9,344 nt of DNA from Rhodocyclaceae bacterium (GTDB lineage Bacteria > Pseudomonadota > Gammaproteobacteria > Burkholderiales > Rhodocyclaceae), in the NCBI GenBank assembly GCA_016791085.1, contig JAEUNN010000225.1:1-9344 (forward strand), written 5' to 3'. Positions within the stretch are counted from its first letter, which is position 1, and the number at the start of each line of letters is the position of its first letter. Of this stretch, positions 1-6,230 are shown in pieces. The translations under genes and the position numbers were made by a program. The notes beneath the pieces were generated by a model, which was not told the DNA's origin, searched no databases, and was given only the letters and a program-made list of their open reading frames with translations.

Positions 1-1241
1 GACCAGATCAGGTCGTTCGCGCGCAGCATGTTGAAGGTGCCGGCCATTTCCGACCCTTCCAGGTAGCCGCGCTCGTTCATTTTCTTGTCCAGCGCCTCGA
101 CCGCCTTTTCGTCGATGAACACGCCCAGTTCGCCCGGATCGGAAAAATCCAGCATGGTCGTGAAGAAGGTGCCGGACTGGATGCGCTTGTCCTTTTTCGC
201 GGCCATGTAGGCGAGCGTGGTGGCGAGCAGCGTACCGCCGAGGCAATAGCCGGCGGCATTGATTTCCTTTTCGCCGGTCTGTTCGCAGATGGCATCGACG
301 GCGGCCAGCGTGCCCTGGGTCAGGTAATCCTCGAAGCCCTTTTCAGCCAGACGGGCATCCGGATTGACCCAGGAAATCACGAATACGCTGTGGCCCTGAT
401 CGCAGCACCACTTGATGTAGCTGTTCTTGTCGCGCAAATCCAGGATGTAGTACTTGTTGATCCAGGGCGGCACGATGAGCATGGGGCGCTTGTATTGCTG
501 CTCGGTGGTGGGATTGAACTGCAGCAACTGCATCAGTTCGTTCTGGAATACCACCTTGCCCTTGCTCGTGGCGACATTGCGGCCCATTTCGAAGGCCGTG
601 GTGTCGGTCATGCGTATGCGCAGCTGGCCGTCGCCCTGCTCGATGTCGCGCAGCAGGTTGTTCAGGCCTTTGATGAGATTCTGGCCATGGCTTTTGACCG
701 TTTCGCGGAACACCTCGGGATTGGTGACGGCGAAATTGGACGGGCTCATGGCGTCGATGTACTGGCGCGTGAAGAAATTGACCTTCTTCTGCGTGTTTTC
801 GTCCAGACCTTCGACATTGCTGACCACGTCGTGGATGTGGCGGGCGGAAATCAGGTAGGTCTGCTTGACGTAGTCGAACAGGAAATGATCCTGCCACTCG
901 CCGGCCTTGAAGCGGTTGTCACCCTTGGCGGGCGCCGCCACCGGTGCGGCCTCTACGCCCATGAAGCGCAGCATGGAATGCTGCCAGAGCGAAAAATAGT
1001 CCCACACCAGATTGACCTGGGCGGACGCCAGTTTGTAGGGGTTGGACAGCAGTTTGGCCATCATGTCCATGAAGGCCTGGGCGATGCCCAGTTCGTCCTG
1101 AGGCGGTGAGGCGCCGCGTTTGATCTGGCGCTGCACATGTTCGGTGATCAGTTTCGAAGCGCGGTCGGCGACTTCGCCGTAGGTTTTGGCGAGTTCGGCT
1201 GGATCGGGCACTTCCACAGCTGCTTCTTTGGCGTCGGACAC
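1..1241 (-). CDS. phaC: Class I polyhydroxyalkanoate synthase, N-terminal 413 codons (3' end beyond window)
   Basis: The enzyme polymerises (R)-3-hydroxyacyl-CoA, typically 3-hydroxybutyryl-CoA, into PHA at the surface of cytoplasmic granules. Reading the minus strand from GTG at 1241 gives an uninterrupted frame. The PhaC N-terminal domain comes first, then LIVPPWINKYYILDL (Trp about residue 260), VFVISWVNPDARLAEKGFEDY, and the lipase-like nucleophile box GYCLGG with Cys333 (codon 243-245). The catalytic Asp and His should lie beyond the left edge; class I enzymes are about 560-600 aa. The GTG start is well fixed: an in-frame TGA lies two codons upstream (1245-1247) and GGGGAGA precedes it at a normal distance. 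An ATG at 1246-1248 is in another frame. It is transcribed away from the leucine-catabolism genes. A substrate preference other than short-chain acyl-CoA cannot be excluded from this fragment. Confidence 0.97.
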   Translation of the reverse strand, partial: MSDAKEAAVEVPDPAELAKTYGEVADRASKLITEHVQRQIKRGASPPQDELGIAQAFMDMMAKLLSNPYKLASAQVNLVWDYFSLWQHSMLRFMGVEAAPVAAPAKGDNRFKAGEWQDHFLFDYVKQTYLISARHIHDVVSNVEGLDENTQKKVNFFTRQYIDAMSPSNFAVTNPEVFRETVKSHGQNLIKGLNNLLRDIEQGDGQLRIRMTDTTAFEMGRNVATSKGKVVFQNELMQLLQFNPTTEQQYKRPMLIVPPWINKYYILDLRDKNSYIKWCCDQGHSVFVISWVNPDARLAEKGFEDYLTQGTLAAVDAICEQTGEKEINAAGYCLGGTLLATTLAYMAAKKDKRIQSGTFFTTMLDFSDPGELGVFIDEKAVEALDKKMNERGYLEGSEMAGTFNMLRANDLIW

Positions 1242-1586
1242 AGTTCATCTCCCCGGTGATGCGGACAAAATGCGGGCGCTGACAGCCCGGCACGTTAATG
1301 AGTCGGTCGCAGGTCTATTGCTGAACCGCGCCGCGCACCCGCGACGGGCGAGCATAACCATTCTGCGACCGATGGCGTTCGACGTGGCCGCAAGACGAGT
1401 AATGCGGCAAGTCGGCGATCGATTGGTTTGCGAGGTGCAGACTCGCGATTCTAACTCAGCGCGCGGGCTTTACGAAAGCCGGATAGGGCGCCGCGCGCCG
1501 CCTTTACGACGGCGTTCGCGCAAGGCCGCTTAAGGCGCCCGCTGGCCCGCTTGCGTCGGTTCGCGCGCTGCGCCTGCTTCAAAGTC

Positions 1587-1600
1587 CGCAAACGTTTGCG
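1587..1600. promoter_or_regulatory. Perfect 14-bp palindrome, candidate LacI/PurR-type operator
   Basis: CGCAAACGTTTGCG is its own reverse complement and has a central CG. This is the form of LacI-family operators, and it closely resembles the E. coli PurR box as I recall it (ACGCAAACGTTTGCGT). It is flanked by two identical direct repeats GCTTCAAA at 1576-1583 and 1600-1607. It lies about 57 bp upstream of the predicted -35 of the ivd promoter and about 350 bp upstream of phaC. The palindrome is seen; the type of regulator and the target gene are inference. Confidence 0.4.
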
Positions 1601-1656
1601 CTTCAAATCTGGCCGGGCAGCCGCTGCATCCGGGATTGTCCCTGCCGCGCCAAGGG

Positions 1657-1684
1657 TTGACCTCGACCGGCGCTGCAATATCAT
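1657..1684 (+). promoter_or_regulatory. Sigma70-like promoter for the ivd-can genes
   Basis: TTGACC (1657-1662) is followed after 16 bp by TATCAT (1679-1684); each hexamer has five of six consensus bases. Transcription would start near 1691 and give a 5' leader of about 170 nt before the ivd ATG at 1863. It is the best promoter match seen in the intergenic region. The 16-bp spacer does not resemble the long spacers used by MerR-family activators such as LiuR. Confidence 0.5.
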
Positions 1685-1862
1685 TGAATCGGTTCGAGCG
1701 GTGCGGCGCCCCATCGCGCCGTCCGCCCGCGAGGGGCGCGGCAAGCCGTTCGGCCGCGCGTCAAAGGACAAGCAGGCGGCAGATTTGCACGGCGGCGGGA
1801 AGTGCGGGCGAGGGCACGCGCTCCGCCGGCCTGCATGCGCCGCCCATGCCAGGGAGCGCACC

Positions 1863-3038
1863 ATGACGCCAGTCGGACTTGATTACGGATTAGGCAAGGA
1901 CATCGACCTGCTGCGCGAAGCCAGTGCCGAATTTGCGCGGCGCGAAATTGCACCGCGCGCGGCCGAAATCGATCGCACGGATCAGTTTCCCATGGACCTG
2001 TGGCCCAAATTGGGCGAACTGGGCGTACTCGGCATGACCGCCGACGAAAAATATGGCGGCGCCGGGCTCGGGTATCTGGCGCACATGGTGGTCATGGAAG
2101 AAATTTCGCGCGCGTCTGCGTCGGTAGGCCTGTCCTACGGAGCGCACTCGAATCTGTGCGTGAATCAGATCAACCGCAACGGCAGCGCGGAACAGAAGGC
2201 GCGCTATCTGCCCGGCCTGATCGCCGGCACCAGCATAGGCGCGCTCGCGATGAGCGAGCCGGGTGCCGGCTCCGACGTGGTTTCCATGCGCTTGCGGGCC
2301 GACCGGCGCGGCGACCTGTATCTGCTGAACGGCAGCAAAATGTGGATCACCAACGGCCCCGACGCCGACGTGCTGGTCGTCTATGCCAAAACGGACATGA
2401 ATGCCGGGCCGCGCGGCATCACGGCCTTCCTGGTGGAAAAAGGGTACAAGGGCTTTTCGGTTGCGCAGAAACTCGACAAGCTCGGCATGCGCGGCTCGCA
2501 CACCGGCGAACTGGTGTTCCAGGATTGCGAAGTGCCGGCCGAAAACCTGCTCGGCCGCGAAGGCGAAGGGGTCAAAGTGCTCATGAGCGGCCTGGATTTC
2601 GAGCGTGCGGTGCTGGCCGCCGGGCCGCTGGGCATCATGGCCGCCTGCCTCGACGCGGTGTTGCCGTATGTACACGAACGCCGCCAGTTCGGTCGCTCCA
2701 TCGGCGAATTTCAACTGATGCAGGGCAAAATCGCGGACATGTATGCTACTTTCAGCGCCTGCCGGGCTTACGTCTATACGGTGGGCCGCAATTGCGACCT
2801 GCCCGGCATCGATGTGCGGCGCTTGCGCAAGGATGCTGCGGCCGCAATCCTGTATGCGGCCGAAAAGGCCACCTGGATGGCCGGGGAAGCCATACAGGCC
2901 CTGGGCGGCAACGGCTATGTCAATGACTATCCGACCGGGCGCCTGTGGCGCGATGCCAAACTATACGAAATTGGAGCCGGCACGTCGGAAATTCGGCGTA
3001 TGCTGATCGGACGTGAATTGTTTGACGAAAGTACCTGA
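1863..3038 (+). CDS. liuA: Isovaleryl-CoA dehydrogenase
   Basis: This FAD flavoenzyme oxidises isovaleryl-CoA to 3-methylcrotonyl-CoA in leucine and isovalerate breakdown, passing electrons to ETF. The product is 391 aa, the usual length. The acyl-CoA dehydrogenase order is complete: N-terminal helical domain, the FAD/substrate strand AMSEPGAGSDVVSM, KMWITNGPDADVLVVYAKTD, KLDKLGMRGSHTGELVF, then the C-terminal helical domain with ALGGNGYVNDYP and KLYEIGAGTSEIRR. The base Glu247 sits in MSGLDFER, the helix-G position typical of isovaleryl-CoA dehydrogenases. The site used by MCAD-type enzymes is Ala here (GAGTSE), which separates it from short/medium-chain enzymes. ATG 1863 is chosen because AGGGAG (1851-1856) lies 6 nt upstream and homology begins there; an open frame reaching back to 1551 has no family similarity. 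It is followed after 4 nt by carbonic anhydrase. Confidence 0.95.
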   Translation: MTPVGLDYGLGKDIDLLREASAEFARREIAPRAAEIDRTDQFPMDLWPKLGELGVLGMTADEKYGGAGLGYLAHMVVMEEISRASASVGLSYGAHSNLCVNQINRNGSAEQKARYLPGLIAGTSIGALAMSEPGAGSDVVSMRLRADRRGDLYLLNGSKMWITNGPDADVLVVYAKTDMNAGPRGITAFLVEKGYKGFSVAQKLDKLGMRGSHTGELVFQDCEVPAENLLGREGEGVKVLMSGLDFERAVLAAGPLGIMAACLDAVLPYVHERRQFGRSIGEFQLMQGKIADMYATFSACRAYVYTVGRNCDLPGIDVRRLRKDAAAAILYAAEKATWMAGEAIQALGGNGYVNDYPTGRLWRDAKLYEIGAGTSEIRRMLIGRELFDEST

Positions 3039-3042
3039 TCAA

Positions 3043-3738
3043 ATGCGAGATTTGCCGCAACTTTTCGAGAACAACCGCAACTGGGCGGAATCGGTCGTCC
3101 AGAAAGACCCCGAATTTTTCCTGCGCCTGGCCAAACAGCAGGCGCCGGCCTATCTATGGATAGGCTGTTCCGATTCGCGCGTTCCGGCAAACGAAATCAT
3201 CGGGCTGGCCCCGGGCGAAGTGTTCGTGCATCGCAACGTTGCCAACGTGGTCGTGCATACCGATTTGAATTGCCTGTCCGTGCTGCAATTCGCAGTCGAA
3301 ATTCTGCGCATCAAGCACGTTATGGTGGTCGGGCATTACGGCTGTTCGGGGGTGCGCGCGGCGCTGGCGCGCCACCGGGTGGGCTTGGCCGACAACTGGT
3401 TGCGGCATGTCGAGGACGTGCATGAAAAGCACTTCCGTCGCCTCGAAGCAGCCGGCGATCTGCAGCAACAGCACGATTTGCTGTGCGAATTGAACGTGGT
3501 CGAGCAGGTCATGAACGTATGCCGGACGACGGTGGTGCGGGACGCATGGGAACGCGGTCAGGGGTTGAATGTGCACGGCTGGATTTACGGTCTCAAGGAT
3601 GGCCGCCTGCGCGACCTGAACGTGACCATCGACCATCCGGACCAGGTGCGCGATGCTTACGACATGGCCTTGTCGGCGCTCATGCATAGTCCGCCCATTC
3701 AGATCGACGCGGCACAGCCGGACCAGGGCGCCGCTTGA
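3043..3738 (+). CDS. can: Beta-class carbonic anhydrase
   Basis: The enzyme interconverts CO2 and bicarbonate in the cytoplasm with a catalytic zinc. The 231-aa product carries the full beta-class set: Cys42 and Asp44-x-Arg46 in GCSDSR, and His98 and Cys101 in GHYGCSG. These fall at the same numbers as in E. coli Can. The conserved stretch HRNVAN and the C-terminal VHGWIYGLKDGRL support the plant-type/Can group. ATG 3043 is chosen from the alignment with Can; a GTG-initiated extension to 3013 would overlap ivd. Only 4 nt separate it from the ivd stop and the ribosome binding site is poor, so it is probably translationally coupled to ivd. A likely role is to feed bicarbonate to biotin carboxylases, such as the one that would use the ivd product; this is inference. 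A small stem (GCGCC 3728-3732 / GGCGC 3739-3743) covers its stop codon without a T-run. Confidence 0.95.
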   Translation: MRDLPQLFENNRNWAESVVQKDPEFFLRLAKQQAPAYLWIGCSDSRVPANEIIGLAPGEVFVHRNVANVVVHTDLNCLSVLQFAVEILRIKHVMVVGHYGCSGVRAALARHRVGLADNWLRHVEDVHEKHFRRLEAAGDLQQQHDLLCELNVVEQVMNVCRTTVVRDAWERGQGLNVHGWIYGLKDGRLRDLNVTIDHPDQVRDAYDMALSALMHSPPIQIDAAQPDQGAA

Positions 3739-3845
3739 GGCGCGTGCAGGAGTGATGACTACGATGCCTGCCGCCCCGCTCCGCCCTGGCCGCCGCGCGA
3801 ACTGCGGCGCCGGGCATGTGCATTCAGGTTGGGGAGGTGCTTGCC

Positions 3846-4364
3846 GTGCGTAATCGAGTCGAACTGGGTTATACGCCGGGCGTGATCGGCCGCGTGGCCG
3901 AACTGCACGGCCGTTACTATTCTAGGCATTTCGGTTTCGGTTCGTTTTTCGAAGCGCGCGTGGCCGCCGACGTGGCGGATTTTTTCCGCTCCTACAATCC
4001 GGACCGCGACCTGTTCCTGGCCATGTTCGAAGGTGCGGACATCATAGGCAGCATAGCCGTGGATGGTTCGCGCGCAGCCCGCGACGGTGCCCAGTTGCGC
4101 TGGTTCATCGTCGATGAGAGCGTGCAGGGCCACGGCGTGGGCAAGCTCATGCTCAACAGCGCGGTGGCGTTCTGCCGCCAGCACCGCTACGGCAGCATTT
4201 ACCTCGAAACTTTCGTCGGACTGGACGTGGCGCGCCACCTGTACGAACAGGCGGGATTCAAGCTCACGCGCGAGGCGGTCGGATCCCAATATGGCACGCG
4301 GGTAGTCGAACAGCGCTTCGAACTTCCGCTCGATCACCCCGCCGAAGCCCCGCGCCGGGGCTGA
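3846..4364 (+). CDS. GNAT-family N-acetyltransferase
   Basis: This is a cytoplasmic acetyl-CoA-dependent acyltransferase of unknown substrate. The 172-aa product has the GNAT core: acceptor strands around residues 50-75, the beta4 strand QLRWFIVDESV (from Gln83), the pyrophosphate loop QGHGVG (94-99), and the C-terminal HLYEQAGFKL with Tyr133, the usual general-acid position. The N-terminal ELGYTPGVIGRVAELHGRYY and the length recall the acetyltransferase half of MarR-GNAT fusion proteins, here without the MarR domain. GTG 3846 is preferred because GGGGAGG (3831-3837) lies 8 nt upstream; in-frame ATG 3816 and GTG 3837 would place that site inside the gene. It lies 107 nt after can, so its membership in the ivd-can operon is uncertain. 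A GC hairpin overlaps its 3' end. Confidence 0.85.
   Translation: MRNRVELGYTPGVIGRVAELHGRYYSRHFGFGSFFEARVAADVADFFRSYNPDRDLFLAMFEGADIIGSIAVDGSRAARDGAQLRWFIVDESVQGHGVGKLMLNSAVAFCRQHRYGSIYLETFVGLDVARHLYEQAGFKLTREAVGSQYGTRVVEQRFELPLDHPAEAPRRG
4346..4362 (+). terminator. GC-rich hairpin at the end of the GNAT gene, possible weak terminator
   Basis: AGCCCCG (4346-4352), loop CGC and CGGGGCT (4356-4362) form a perfect 7-bp stem that overlaps the GNAT stop codon. No T-run follows, so it is not a classical intrinsic terminator. It may attenuate transcription or protect the mRNA 3' end before the next gene, which appears to have its own promoter. Confidence 0.25.
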
Positions 4365-4407
4365 GCGCACCGCCTCGTCCGCAGGGCCGAGTCGGGCCGC
4401 GCGGCGG

Positions 4408-4435
4408 TTCGGCCGGTCCATCCGCATGCCATAAT
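4408..4435 (+). promoter_or_regulatory. Weak candidate promoter before the first HCCA-isomerase-like gene
   Basis: A CATAAT -10-like box (4430-4435) sits in the 107-bp gap. A poor -35 candidate TTCGGC (4408-4413) lies 16 bp upstream. The -10 box stands out from the GC-rich surroundings, and the gap and preceding hairpin make a new transcription start plausible. Confidence 0.25.
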
Positions 4436-4471
4436 CCGCAGTCCGTGCCCACAGCCTGGAGGCCGTCCGTC

Positions 4472-5071
4472 ATGCCTGCGCCCATAGAGTTCTATTTCGA
4501 TTTCACGTCTCCGTACGGCTATCTGCTCGCCCACCGCATAGACGAAATCGCCGCCGGCCACGGTCGCACGACCGACTGGCATCCCTTCCTGCTGGGCATG
4601 GCGTTCAAAATCACCGGTGCGGTGCCGTTGCCGGAAATACCCGTCAAAGGCGCATATTCCCTGCACGACATCCAGCGCTCGGCGCGCTATTTTGGCTTGC
4701 CCTACCGCCACCCGACACGCTTTCCGCTGCCCACGCACAGTGCCGCGCGCAGCTTCTACTGGCTGCAGGATCACGACGCGGCGCGCGCGCGCCCGTTCGC
4801 GCTGGCCTGCCTGCGCGCATTGTTCGTCGAGGATCGCGACATTTCCGCGCCGGCCACGGTGCTCGACGTGGCCGCCGCGCAGGGCGCCGACCGTGCCGCG
4901 CTGGAACAGGCGCTGGCCGATCCGGCCGTGAAGGACCGCCTGCGCAGCGAAACCGAGGCGGCGATCGCGCGCGGCGTGTTCGGCTCGCCGTTCACGATTA
5001 TCGACGGCGAGCCCTTCTGGGGTGCCGACCGCGTTCCGCAAATCGAGCGCTGGCTTGCCGGCGGCTTCTGA
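4472..5071 (+). CDS. DsbA/GST-kappa-fold protein, 2-hydroxychromene-2-carboxylate isomerase family (first copy)
   Basis: The 199-aa product belongs to the glutathione-dependent 2-hydroxychromene-2-carboxylate (HCCA) isomerase family, a thioredoxin-like fold with a helical insert. The N-terminal strand and active-site turn read IEFYFDFTSPYGYL, with Ser13 in the position that contacts the glutathione thiol in this family rather than a CxxC. The C-terminal thioredoxin half has GVFGSPFTIIDGEPFWGADR, with the likely cis-proline at Pro173. No signal peptide is present, so it should be cytoplasmic. ATG 4472 has GGAGG (4458-4462) 9 nt upstream; a GTG at 4445 would place that site inside the gene. Its neighbours are a LiuC-type hydratase and not naphthalene-degradation genes. 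The true substrate is therefore unknown, and glutathione-linked handling of a CoA-pathway by-product is only a guess. Confidence 0.88.
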   Translation: MPAPIEFYFDFTSPYGYLLAHRIDEIAAGHGRTTDWHPFLLGMAFKITGAVPLPEIPVKGAYSLHDIQRSARYFGLPYRHPTRFPLPTHSAARSFYWLQDHDAARARPFALACLRALFVEDRDISAPATVLDVAAAQGADRAALEQALADPAVKDRLRSETEAAIARGVFGSPFTIIDGEPFWGADRVPQIERWLAGGF

Positions 5072-5118
5072 CGCCGTCATCGTGCCTTTTGCGCAAGAAC
5101 CAATTACAGGGGGTGAGG

Positions 5119-5907
5119 ATGTCAGCCGTAGCGACCGAAATCGACCAGGGCGTAGGCATCGCCACCTTATGCCGCGCCGAGCGCCACAATGCTTTCGATG
5201 AGGCCCTGATTGCCGATCTGTCCGCGGCATTGCGCGAGCTCGACGCCGCCGAAGACGCGCGCGTGGTGGTGCTGTCGGCGCTGGGCAAAAGTTTCTGCGC
5301 CGGTGCCGACCTGGCCTGGATGCGCCGCGCTGCCGCCTATGGCGAGGCGGAAAACCTGTCCGACGCGCGCAAGCTCGCAGAGCTGTTGCGCATCCTGAAC
5401 GAAATGTCCAAGCCCACCGTGGCGCGCGTGCAAGGGCCGGCGTACGGGGGCGGGGTCGGCCTGGTGGCGGCCTGCGATATCGCGATTGCCACTTACGATG
5501 CGCAGTTTGCCCTGTCCGAGGCCAAACTGGGGCTCATTCCGGCCGTCATCAGCCCGTATGTCGTGGAAGCCATAGGTGCGCGCAAGGCGCGCCGCTATTT
5601 CCTCAGCGCCGAGCGCTTTTCCGCCGCCGAAGCCTATCGCATCGGCCTCGTGCATGAAATCGTGCCGGGCCTGGAAGAGCTGGACCAGGCGGTAGGCGAG
5701 GTGATCGATGCGCTGCTGGCTTGCGGGCCGGCCGCCCAGCGCGAGTGCAAACAGTTGCTGCGCGATCTGGCCGGCCGCGCCACCGACGCCGAACTGATAG
5801 ACCACACCGCGCGTGCCATCACGCGCGTGCGCGCATCCGCCGAAGCGCGCGAGGGCATTGCCGCCTTCCTGGAAAAGCGCCAGCCCGACTGGCTGCCGGA
5901 GCTTTGA
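5119..5907 (+). CDS. liuC: Enoyl-CoA hydratase/isomerase family, LiuC-type (3-methylglutaconyl-CoA hydratase)
   Basis: A crotonase-fold enzyme of 262 aa. The closest family I recognise is LiuC/GnyH, which hydrates 3-methylglutaconyl-CoA to HMG-CoA in leucine catabolism. Shared stretches are SFCAGADLAWMRR, ENLSDARKLAELL, KPTVARVQGPAYGGGVGLV, ALSEAKLGLIPAVISPYVV and ARRYFLSAERFSAAEA. The oxyanion-hole glycines are at 110-112, and Glu134 matches the second crotonase acid. The first acid (Glu144 of rat hydratase) is replaced by Gly114, which I recall as usual in LiuC-like proteins. ATG 5119 follows AGGGGGTGAGG; GTG 5113 is an in-frame alternative. It starts 47 nt after the isomerase-like gene, and DUF1289 follows after 10 nt, so the three probably form one transcript. 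A related role in acyclic terpene breakdown (AtuE-like) is an alternative. Confidence 0.88.
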   Translation: MSAVATEIDQGVGIATLCRAERHNAFDEALIADLSAALRELDAAEDARVVVLSALGKSFCAGADLAWMRRAAAYGEAENLSDARKLAELLRILNEMSKPTVARVQGPAYGGGVGLVAACDIAIATYDAQFALSEAKLGLIPAVISPYVVEAIGARKARRYFLSAERFSAAEAYRIGLVHEIVPGLEELDQAVGEVIDALLACGPAAQRECKQLLRDLAGRATDAELIDHTARAITRVRASAEAREGIAAFLEKRQPDWLPEL

Positions 5908-5917
5908 GGCCGCACGC

Positions 5918-6130
5918 ATGGAGCCTATGGTGGCCTCGCCCTGCACGGGTGTCTGCAGCATGGATCGCAAGCTGGGGCTGTGCGCCGGCTGTTTGCGCAC
6001 GCTGGACGAAATCGCCGGCTGGAGCACGGCCGGCAGCGAACAGAAGCGCATGATCCTCGTGCGCATCGCGCAAAGGCGCGAAAAATACGATCCGGACGGC
6101 AGCGGACTGCGCTGCAATTGTGAAGACTGA
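5918..6130 (+). CDS. DUF1289 family small Cys-rich protein
   Basis: This 70-aa protein has the DUF1289 signature SPCTGVCSMDRKLGLCAGC followed by LRTLDEIAGWS. Four cysteines (Cys9, 13, 22, 25) form CxxxC and CxxC pairs suited to binding a metal such as zinc or an iron-sulfur centre. The family function is unknown to me. Two more cysteines, C66 and C68 in the C-terminal CNC, are an unusual addition. ATG 5918 is chosen because TGAGG at the end of the upstream gene (5905-5909) lies 8 nt before it; ATG 5927 (residue 4) is possible. It starts 10 nt after the liuC-like stop and is probably co-expressed. DUF1289 genes often sit beside unrelated metabolic genes, so the neighbourhood says little about its job. 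Confidence 0.88.
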   Translation: MEPMVASPCTGVCSMDRKLGLCAGCLRTLDEIAGWSTAGSEQKRMILVRIAQRREKYDPDGSGLRCNCED

Positions 6131-6230
6131 ACCTCAAGGCCGCGGCCGGGTCAGCCTGACAGTATCGAACCAATACCGTAGCGGTTATCGCTGACCGCAG
6201 CCGCCGTTCCTGCGGGAGGACAATCCAGCC

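Larger units (their letters stand above)
1242..1862. other. Divergent intergenic region between phaC and ivd, no convincing gene
   Basis: These 621 bases separate two divergent genes and should carry both promoters. It contains a TTGACC/TATCAT promoter for the rightward genes, a 14-bp perfect palindrome at 1587-1600 and a small perfect stem-loop (GGCTTT, loop ACG, AAAGCC) at 1466-1480. On the minus strand a weak TATGCT -10-like box (1351-1356) could serve phaC, but it has no good -35 partner. Open frames cross the region on both strands and are rich in Arg, Lys and Ala; none has a ribosome binding site or a recognisable family motif, so I do not call them genes. Confidence 0.7.

Noticed and set aside
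390..1109. A 239-codon open frame on the plus strand opposite phaC
   Set aside because: The minus strand here encodes clear PhaC with the GYCLGG box. The antisense frame is a by-product of high-GC codon bias and has no family motif.
1551..1862. N-terminal extension of isovaleryl-CoA dehydrogenase by 104 codons
   Set aside because: The family length starts at about 1863, where a good ribosome binding site lies; the extension is Arg-rich, contains the promoter and palindrome, and matches nothing.
1242..1862. tRNA, small RNA or mobile-element remnant in the long intergenic region
   Set aside because: I found no cloverleaf, no terminal inverted repeats and no target duplication; only the short palindromes already listed.
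3728..3743. Stem GCGCC/GGCGC over the can stop codon as a terminator
   Set aside because: A 5-bp stem without a T-run is expected by chance at this GC content.
5167..6117. A 316-codon minus-strand frame across the hydratase and DUF1289 genes
   Set aside because: Antisense shadow; it covers two well-recognised plus-strand genes and shows no domain of its own.
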